DNA from: Mycteria americana
Lineage: Eukaryota > Chordata > Aves > Ciconiiformes > Ciconiidae
Length of the DNA: 64,000 bases
Direction: 5' to 3'
Assembly: GCF_035582795.1 (NCBI RefSeq)
Contig: NC_134366.1
Span: forward strand, 2,501 to 66,500
Shown: positions 54,101 through 64,000 of the stretch, in pieces
Layout of the letters: every line of letters starts with the position of its first letter
Numbering within the stretch: position 1 is the first letter of the stretch
Notes under the pieces: model-generated
Told to the model about the DNA's origin: nothing
Databases searched by the model: none
What the model saw: only the letters and a program-made list of their open reading frames with translations
Made by a program: the position numbers and the translations under genes

Positions 54101-57100
54101 TAACACCCAGAATCAGAGTTTTGACTAGGACCACAAAGGAAGTTGGGAAAGACTGAAATATCTTAACAGCAAGGTTGCAATCCCCAAAATTCTCTTTATC
54201 CCCACCCCCCCACCCCCGTTGTCACTTAAATATGGAATGTGCTGGAAGTGCCCTAGATAGCTGAAAGTTGTATTTCATCTACTATGCCAGAAATACATCT
54301 GTTTTGACAAGGATGCCAGAAGCTCAGTATCTTGGTCGCAATGGCCTTCTCTGAATCTAGGCATTCCTTACTGTAAATCTCTTGAGATCTCTGACTAGTT
54401 GGCATTCTTAGAATAAGACTAACAGTCAAACAGATGACCCAATCCCAACAAAGCATGCATGGACTGGCCACTGTATTTGAAACTTAATACTGTTGTACAT
54501 TTTACATAATAACTCAGTGATTAGAGTGATTGCCCATGGTGTACAATATCTTACTTCAATTCCTTTTTTTCCTCTCTAAGTGGATTCAAACTCTCGTTGC
54601 TCTCCCCTTAGGAAAGAAACCTGACCAACTCTCTCAATGGTATTCTAGCAGCGATAAAAATGATAAGAAGTTTTGCATACTCCTAGAGAATTGGTGGCAT
54701 TCTATTGAAAATAATTCAGAATTGTATAGACCAGAATGACACAGAGAATGAACACACAACAAAGTCCATGGTACTCACCTGGAAGTTATAAAAACTGGAT
54801 TCTGGTCCCTGCTACTGTAGCTGTTTCTGTATCTTATATAGCGAGTGTTTTGCACATGACAGTGCTAAGCTGACTGACCAGCTTACCTGATGATATGATT
54901 TATCACTATAGGGTCTGGTGGCAGCAGCAGGTTAGTGAGTCTCTGAGGAATTTCAGAAAACTTTAGCCGTGGACAGTCAAAGATCTGGAATACAATAAAG
55001 CATGTTATCCTTGTCCAAAACCTAACTTGCAATTAAATGAGGAGGTAAGCAAAAGTAAGGTGATTTTGAAAGCTCCTGATTCTGGCTCCTTGCACAGAAT
55101 AAATTTTTGGTCACTTCTGTCCCTGCGAATTGTTGCTGTACTTACAATCTGGGCTAGCTGACAGATGCATCAGATGACGACAATTTCAGGTGTCCCATTT
55201 TTGGTCTAGCTGCTTAAAGGGCACAGGCCACTTTAATGGGACATCAGGATCAACTGTATCAATGATGGGAGAGAAGTGAACACTTCCTCTCTCACTAAGG
55301 GTTTTCAGCAGCATATCATAAAGAAAACCATTTCTTTTTTATCAGAGGAAATATAAAAACAGTTTGCTTTTTTTTCAAGGCATGTTTCTTGCAATATTTT
55401 GTGCTAAAGAAAAATACAAGAAAATATTTCTGGATTTTAAAACCATTTGCAATTTTTTTTTTTTTAAAGATTAAGGAAAAAAAAAGTCAACATGGTTTTA
55501 CTTATTTTTAACCAAAACCTAAACAGCCTCTTGGAATGGTTCCACTCCTTTCCAATCAACATCTCATGGTTACCTTCTCTTTACTATGGTCCATAAGCTC
55601 AATATGTATTGAATTCAGAAAATTTAAAAAAATCTTTTGGAAAGGATCAAAATCTGTAGGTTTTGGAAATCTTCTGTGAGTAATTGCAGTGCGTTGCCAT
55701 GAATCCAGAACTACTCCTTACACCTGGAGTTTTCAGAAATATAATTATTACAGCCTTTTTTTCCTACTGGGATTTTTAATGCTCTGAACAGGTGAATCGG
55801 CTTTTCTCTACAGATATTCCATTTAAACTGACTTAAAAAAACCCCGAACTATCTATATATTAACATTTGCCTTAAAACGTGCCGTTACATGGAGGCAATT
55901 TGTAAAAATGTTGATGCCTATGCAAATGCAAATGCCTCTTAGGGAAACTATTTCCACTTGATAGAAGAGAGATACTACTTGTAGTATTGTATCTATAAAC
56001 AGAAACATGCTTTGCAGCTCTAGAGACAAAGGATGCAGGCAGGGTTGAAAAGAATGGACTATCAGGTTGTAGAATGGGCATACAAAGTCAGACTGTTCAA
56101 CTAGGATGCTGTGGTTCCTCAGATAGAGTATCTTCTGAAATCCATAATTTTCTGGAGTGAGGAAATTTGGTAGCAGAAATACCTAGAAGCCAGCTCTGGC
56201 TTTTGAAATACCTTTGGACCTTTTTCCTTGCTTTTGCTTGTAACACAGTGGATTTCAAATCTCCCAGCTGATGTAAACAGTGTTTCTAAACAGAAAAGGA
56301 TCCTTCTTCATCAAGTCTAAAATCTGTCTAATTTGCCGGACTTACCTGCATCCAGGAATTCAGCCAGCTAGTTTCTAAAGAGCAAGGAAGTAACCAAATC
56401 TACTGAGTCTGCAACTCACTCTTTATTTCAGTTCTGAATTCTGATACCTCATAGAGATGACTGTGGAATTCCCACTCAAAATCTTTGCATACCAAGCTCC
56501 ATCCAATCTGCTGTCACCACTGGCTCAACACTCATGTCAAACTCCTAATGTGGATGCCCAAGAGATGAGAGCTTTAAGAAGGGAAAAGAGAGCAAGGACA
56601 CACAATAGTGAGAGAAGGGGTGGGAGACTGGAAACTAAGGCTAGATGGAATTTTCCTAAAGCTTCTCACATTCCTACTTGACTGGAGTTAATCGTCTAAA
56701 CTTACAACCACTGGCTCTGAAAGCCTATACGGCCACAGTAATTCTGGTGTGTGAGGTAACTCATTCAGCGATAATTTTTTAGTCTGGACTGTATTGCGTA
56801 ATTAGATATAACCACAAGCACACCAGCACAGGATTTAGAAAAGCTGGCATACCAAATGAGGAAACTGGTATCTAAAAGGGAATGCTAGAGACACTGATAT
56901 GTTATGTACTGCTCCCCTAAGTGATCTGTGCACTTCCAGCTATGACCATGATTTTTTCCAGGAGTTACATGCCTAAAACTATATAGTCTACAGAAATACC
57001 ATCAGACTGGGAGGCATTCCTAACCCAATTCCTTTACACTCCATATCTCAATCCTAGAGTATTAGGGTGAAAAACAAAAAAACTCATAACGAAATGTTTC

Positions 57101-59827
57101 ATTTGATTTAATAGGATCCATTTTCCTAAGTACTAATATCAGTTTTGAAAGCAAGATCAGCTACTTAGGACAATTTTGCCAGAGACCTAAGGAAAATGGA
57201 AACACTCAAATCAATCCCATTTATTATTTAAATCTATGCAACCACTGCATTCTTATGAAACTATTCCAGATTAGCCAGCTCTTGCAGGGAGTGAGGTTCA
57301 GTCTCCTAGAAAAGGAATCTGCTACTTCTCAACTCTCTCATCTGACTAATCTTCTGAGGATGGGAAGACAATTATCAGGTCTGATGGTATTCCTGAAGCG
57401 TTCTAACACAAAGGAGACCTATGAGCTAGTAAGCCTCTGATGAGATACACAAAGAGAAGATGGCTCCAGCAAGTTCTTATTCTAGCAAAGTTCTTAAGCT
57501 GAAAATTAAAATAAATACAAGTGAGAAGGCCCTCCTGCTTACCATAAGTAAGGTATGAACTGCTGTACTGGATCACACAAAGGATCTACTACACATCTAC
57601 CACACTATCCTGCCCTTGACAGTGGCCAAAAGTGGATACTAAAGGAAAAATGTAAGAACAGGAGAAACATATACTGGTCCTTCCAGAAAAAACCTCTCTG
57701 AATCTCCACAGCTTTGCAATTACCTTGCATTTATAACAGCCCAAGATTTTTTGCCATTGGTTTGTCACTTTTGGAAGCGATATACACTTTTAGCATTTGT
57801 AATGTCCTACTGCAAGGAGTTCCAAAGTTTAACTATGCTCGATTCCTTTTGTTTGTTTTTAATTTGCTACCTGCCAGTTTCAGTTGATGGCCTCTAATTA
57901 TTTACCAAAATAAACAATAATTACTCCTTGTTCACCTTTTCCATTCTGCTCATGATTTTTCAAATCTTTTTCACTTCCCCTTTTCCATTTCGTCTTCAGG
58001 CTGACACAAACAAAATTGAGTCTAAATTGGCTATAGATAAATAGAGAATGGAAATCAAATCATCTAAGCAACAGAGCGAACAGCTTTGTAATTTTGCTAA
58101 AAATTCTTATGTGGTTTTAAGGTGGAATTTTCACTATATATGAAGAAGACCACATGCTGTAATTCTCAAAAAAAAAAACCAAAAAACCAAAAAAACCCAA
58201 AAGAGTGACTATATAATCCAGGCCACTTTGGTTCTATATTCCCAAAAATACCCATGAATCTCACAATTATTTTGTTGTATTTTTTATTTTCAAATGTGGA
58301 AAAACCCAGTGCTGCCCTGAAGTTTATGTCAAGCATTGGTCACTTTAAACCATTGTAGGGCAAATTAAATAACAGGAAATAAAAGCTTAAAAAGAAAACT
58401 AGGACACAACTTTCATTGCGACATTTACTTTCAATGCTCATTAAAACATTATTCATTTATTATAACTGCCAGTACTTTCCCTAAAGAGGAGTATGCCACA
58501 AACCCTACCTTCAGTTACTTTCAAAATAAATTAGGTAAGCCTGAAGCTACAGAAAACAAAACAAAGCCAATTAAGATAGTGATAGCTCAGATAACATTAC
58601 CTTTACAAAATAAATATAAACATATTTACAGAAAAGGTGGAGATGCCTTTAAGTGGCCTTCTGCATTAATTCTAGAGGTCATTGTGAAAGACAAAAAGTC
58701 TTGACATGCTACTTTCAAAATGTCATGCAGATCATTGAGGGTATTTTATAATCTGAAGCAGACTTAGGAAAAAATAGCTTTTCTAATTATATCTTCCATG
58801 TCTTCTGCCCTTCATAAACAGGGAAAGAGAAGGGAAGAAAACAGGTCTACATATGATTTGACAATAATAATCAGCAGATTATTTCATGTTTCTTAGTACA
58901 AAATGATACATCAGGGGAAAAAAAAAACCCAGTAAATCAATACAGTGAAACAATTAAAGTCCTCCTTCCTGAAAAGACCACAACTTACAGGGGAGCGCTG
59001 AACTACCAGATGTGGTTTCGTGACAACACTGGCACATGGGGAGGGTGCTTATTATGTTAGTTGTAGTGACTGTTGAAAGCCATTCAGTACTGAAGACACC
59101 GCAAATCATTAAGGGAAGATAAAAATCAGTAATTTTCATCTATCCAGAATTTGCGGATGGGTATTATAGTTTGTCTCTAAAGAGCTACTGTGTCCAAAAA
59201 AGAGTTACCTGCTGGAAGTACTTGTCGCAGTTAATGTATTCCTTATCATGGGAGTCTTGCAGCTTATTTGTTTTGATGTACTGCCAGAGAGCCTGGATGA
59301 TGGCTGATCGGGTCTGCGTGTGTATCCCCAGCAAACGGGCTAATCGTGGGTCCAGTTTAAACTGTGGAGGCTGTAACAGAAAAAGAAGGAGATGAAGATG
59401 GCAATAGAGAGAAAAGCAGACACATACACAGGTATGATTTTTCAGCTTTAATTCTCAAGGAACTCTGATCCTCAGGAGAAGCACCCCATTCAATGGCAGA
59501 GATTGCAAAAATACAGGTTGCTCAGATGTGTACCACTGTTGGTGCTCTGGAAGAACTATGTCTAGAGTTTGAAAAGAAAGAGGGTCACTCTACATGTGCT
59601 ATGCACACAGACTATCTGTATCACATGCTTTAGATAATAACAACTTGCATGCAGACTCAGGAAAGAATTTTCCTTCTCAGTTGTTGTGGTTTAACCCCAG
59701 TCGGCAATTAAGCACCACACAGCCACTTGCTCACCCTCCCTGCTCCCAGTGGGATGGGGGAGAGAATCTGAAAAGCACAAGTAAGAAAACTCATGGGCTG
59801 AAATAAGAACAGCTTAATAATTGAAAT

Positions 59828-59871
<44 letters not shown>

Positions 59872-62800
59872 AAAGGGAAATAACAAAAGAGAGAGAGAGG
59901 AACAAAACCTAGGGAAAAACAAAAAAAAAAACCCCACAAGTGATACAAACGCTCACCGCCCTCCAACCAATGCCCAGCCAGTCCCTGAGAAGCAATCGCT
60001 GCCCCCTGGCCAACTACCCCCAGTTTATATACTGAGCATGATGTCATATACTATGGAATAACCCTTTGGCCAGTTTGGCTGTGCCCCCTCCCAGCTTCTT
60101 GTGCACCTGGCAGAGCATGGGAAGCTGAAAAGTCCTTGACTAGTGTAAACATTACTTAGCAACAATGAAAACATCAGTGTGTTATCAACATTATTCTCAT
60201 CCTAAATCCGATACACAGCACTATACCAGCTACTAGGAAGAAAATTAACTCTACCCCAGCTGAAACCAGGACATCAACACTGATGCATAATTTGACTTTA
60301 GGGAGTGGGATAAGAAAAAGAATGGTCCTTCCTCTGACCTACTGGAGGTTAACCACAGATAGAATGAAGTCAGGATGATGCTTCTACTGTTGCTAATAAC
60401 TGCTCAGCTGCCTCACATCAACAAAGTACCTTGGAACTCTGTTTTTCAGGCATGTTCCCAACATTCTGCTGCATACCAGAAAATTTACCCAACCACAACT
60501 AATCAATGGAATATATTTCTTCTCCTGACCTCTGTGATACAACTCTTCAACTACCCTGTTCTGCATCTCTAGTAATATACATTCTTTGGATACCTTGGAA
60601 TTTGGTGCCTCTTCAAGTGTATACCCATACTTAAGTTTAATATTTGTCACATTATTAGGCAAGGATTACTCTGTTGGATGCTAGGTCACCCATAGCTAGC
60701 TTTATAACAAATCAAGACTTAAGGATAAGAGAACATCTATTTTAAAGCATAAATTTATAACACTGGAGAGCATAACAAACATCATCATATTGTCTTAACA
60801 ATAAAGATTTTCAGCGGTTATATCAGCATTTAAGTTAGCTCATACACTCCCTAAAATTAATAAAATTTTCTCTCTGTTAACATAAAATTGAGTGTCTTTA
60901 TCCTGGATAGATGCTACTTGCATGCAGGGGAAAGAGAATGACACAGAATGAGCTCTTAAAGTTATATAATAAAAATGTATCTGAGACTGAACTGCCATTG
61001 AAAAGGGAGATCCCATCTCCTCTCAGCAGTGCATTTCTATCAATTTCCTTAAGACAGCAACATTTCTTTCAGGGATGGTTTCAGTCAGATTAGTGAGCTC
61101 CACAACTGCAAATCTCCATCGTTTGTGCCAAGAGAATGGAGACTGTGGCAGAGCTCACCCACAACTGAAATGAAAGCGGTTTTTTGGAGCAGCTTAGCCT
61201 TACAACAGCTTAAAACAGTTTGAAACTCTGCCCAGGAACCTCTTTTATATTCTTTCCCAATGCAGAATAACCAAAAATAATTTTGCCTATTGTTTTTTAT
61301 TTGTTTGTTTTCTGTGACTGGAATCAGCGAACTGATTTGGAAGTAAGTTTTGATAGCTTTCAAATGGATCAGTTCCCTGACTTGTTTGTGTTCAGCCCAC
61401 AAATGCTACTAGTACAATAGAACTAATACTGACAAAAGAGAGGAAGCAGGAACGCCTAACAAAGCAAAGAGTAATGGCAAGTCTAACCCTTGCAGGGCAA
61501 TGTTGTCTTATGCCAGATTAGGGTGACAATGTAATCAAAACTTAAGAAACCAGGAAAGCTGTGTCGTCTGCTCTCAAAAAAAAAGGCTGCCACAGCTAGT
61601 TCAGGTACCACTACCAAAAGCCGCTCCTTTGAATTTCTGTACAGGACCACGCACATAACTCATGTGCAACTTATCTGGCTATTCTCTAAGACGCCTGAGG
61701 TGGAAATGCATATTCTTTCTGCAGGTGTGCAATAAAAATAGTAATTATCACAGTGCCAAGAACATTTTGCTAGACTATAATAGAAACTTACTTGATGTGT
61801 CCCCTCTACATTTTAAATAATCTGTCAGTTTGGTATCATTCTAACCTCACTGGACTATGTGACATTCTGAGTCCAAGTATATTGTTTTTTGATGTATGTG
61901 ACAGGATGAATTTGCTCTATTGCACTATGTCCCAATGGCTGTATTTTCCATGCCAAAAGCAGTGCACTGACCTGGTAGTCCAACATGAGGAGTAATGTGC
62001 ACCGCACGCTGACATCACCGGGTCTTTTCACCTGGAAGCCATCCGTTTCCTGGGTTGTGGGAGTTCTGTGCCACTGCCAAAGGAAAAAACAAGTAAGACG
62101 GTCAGTCTTTTCTTCACTGATGTCCATCAACGTGCAGCTTGCACAGTACACCATGCAAGAATTAGACAAGTACAAGCCTTCTGAAGATCTTGCCATTTAA
62201 GAAAAAAAAACACAACAAAACCCCCCAAATCATTTCTTGCTCTGCCCTTACAATTCAGCTTTAGTGCACAATCTGTTCTCCTGTTAGCATGCTTTACTTG
62301 TTAGGAAAAATGCAACAAAAAATGAGGAAAAATTTTTTCATCATTTCATACATTCCGTTCTAAGATGTGCACTACATCACTACTACATCTATGTGTTTAG
62401 ACTATATAGATTCTGTTAGTAAACATTCTTAAAAAGAATGGAATTTTGAAAACTTTGGAAAGACCTTAAATGAGATAATGAATGCAAGGTAACTTAAACG
62501 AGGTAGACAACGGGCACACAGCTGTTTATCTGTGCTAGTATCAGGTTTGTATGCAAGGGGTGCACAACCTTCTTACCTCCACAAGATGGTTGTCAGGTCC
62601 ATAAAGATCTTTGTCTAGTTCAATAACCAAACTCTTAAAAAAAGATGAAAACTTCCGTTTCTGTTTGCTGAGCTGTACAATCAGAAGAAACAGAAATGTT
62701 TAAGGCTGCGTATATTAGCTTGTGTTCTATGCTTCCTTCTCAGGCTTTCTCTTTCTCTTGAACATTAATTCCCATATAGACCACAAGTGTGATCAATCTA

Positions 62801-64000
62801 ATTGAGTTTTCCCTCTGACAAATGCAGGGTAAGATGCAAAAATCTCAACAGTGGTGGAACAGCGCACACTTAAGGGAAGATTTCCCTGACTCTCTTAATG
62901 TTATTGGAAAGGACTGGCTTGTAATGTGAACACGGCACCTGTGAGAGCGGGTCCAGAGAAGGCCACGAAATTGATCCGAGGGCTGGAACACTTCTCCTGT
63001 GAGGACAGGCTGAGAGAGTTGGGGTTGTTCAGCCTGGAGAAGAGAAGGCTCCAGGGAGACCTTATTGTGGCCTTTCAGTACTTAAACGGAGCTTATAAGA
63101 AAGACGGGGACAGACTTTTTACCAAGGCCTGTAGTGACAGGACAAGGGGCAATGCTTTTAAACTGAAAGATGGTAGGTTTAGATTGGACATACGGAAGAC
63201 ATTTTTTACAATGAGGGTGGTGAGACACTGGCACAGGTTGCCCAGAGAAGCTGTGGATGCCTCATCCCTGGAAGTGTTCAAGGTCAGATTGGATGGGGCT
63301 TTGAGCAACCTGATCTAGTGAAAGATGTCCCTGCCCACGGCAGGGGGGTTTGACTAGATGATCTTTGAAGGTCCCTTCCAACCCAAACCATTCTATGATT
63401 CTAAGGCCACTGTATACCTTTTATTTTAACAGGTTTTTTTTTTTTAATGAATGCTAATTTCTTGGTTTGATCTATCAGATGACAGTAAATTTTACAGATT
63501 AATCATACACTAAGTAAAAGTATTTCCTTTTACATTTTGCCTTTCCATTTAATTATCAGTATTTGCTGTTTACTACACAGCTCATACTGTCTAAATTAAA
63601 AACTGGGAGGTTTATAATCACATAATCTGACTTTCCATAGAATACAGTCCACAGGATTTCAATGAATTTCTTCTTATTTAATGCAGAAAATCTTTTAGAA
63701 ATACACCCTCCTTTGATTTAAAATTTGCCAGTAATTGAGAAGCTATTTTGTTCCAATAAAGAATCTCTTTCTTTGTTAAAATATATGCCTAATTTCTAAA
63801 CTGAATTTATCTAACTTCAATTTCCAGATGTTACACTTTGTCAGCCCTTCATCCTCCAGCAAGATTATGATTCTGATTCATGTACAGTTACCTCCAGACA
63901 GACAGATGTGCCTTGAAAGCCTTTCCCTCTCCATACATGCATGTTCTCCATCTGTTTAGCCTATCAAATACTTCGCTTGTGAAGTCTATTCAAATAGGTG

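Overview
The window is the left end of a vertebrate chromosome, almost certainly from a bird. It opens with about 5.6 kb of CCCTAA repeat, the C-rich strand reading inward from a TTAGGG telomere. It carries several CR1 non-LTR retrotransposons with the typical 3' ends, a family of LTRs with a tRNA-Lys primer-binding site, and no SINEs that I can recognise. Species cannot be told from the sequence alone.

Layout. 1-5645: telomere. 5646-6060: degenerate telomere-derived repeats (CCCTAGGACC types). 6281-6401: fold-back hairpin. 7963-9368: four copies (the first partial) of a ~405 bp tandem repeat, each with a GC-rich hairpin between A and T tracts. 9612-11050: decayed CR1, minus strand. 11101-19178: four tandem units of ~2.2 kb (the last shortened to ~1.5 kb) in A-B-A-B order. 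On the minus strand these units hold a series of short exon-like modules with splice-site motifs kept from copy to copy. Further exon-like segments lie just upstream at 19.27-20.80 kb, as if the 3' part of a minus-strand gene had been amplified towards the telomere. 22.2-26.6 kb: broken endogenous retrovirus sequence (two LTR families, two primer-binding sites, a frameshifted gag-like remnant and a ~48 bp minisatellite). 26.6-28.2 kb: GC-rich minisatellites. 31.66-33.13 kb: CR1 with a long reverse-transcriptase ORF. 33.9-35.7 kb: CpG-rich island with NRF1-, ZNF143/THAP11-, YY1- and ETS-like sites. 35.94-36.83 kb: polypurine minisatellite. 36.8-42.3 kb: no gene seen.

The one protein gene I can name is SMARCD3 (BAF60C), a SWI/SNF (BAF) chromatin-remodelling subunit. 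It lies on the minus strand: its last eight coding exons run from 62667 down to the stop codon at 42722, and its 5' exons lie beyond 64000. Exons join in frame to about 288 residues, the C-terminal ~60% of the protein including the whole SWIB domain. Its introns hold four CR1 copies, one older CR1-like piece and two solo LTRs.

Most of the many short open frames in the window are shadows of repeats. The 2.2 kb array with its exon-like modules is the feature least explained by known families and is the best candidate for something undescribed. Whether it is transcribed cannot be decided from sequence.
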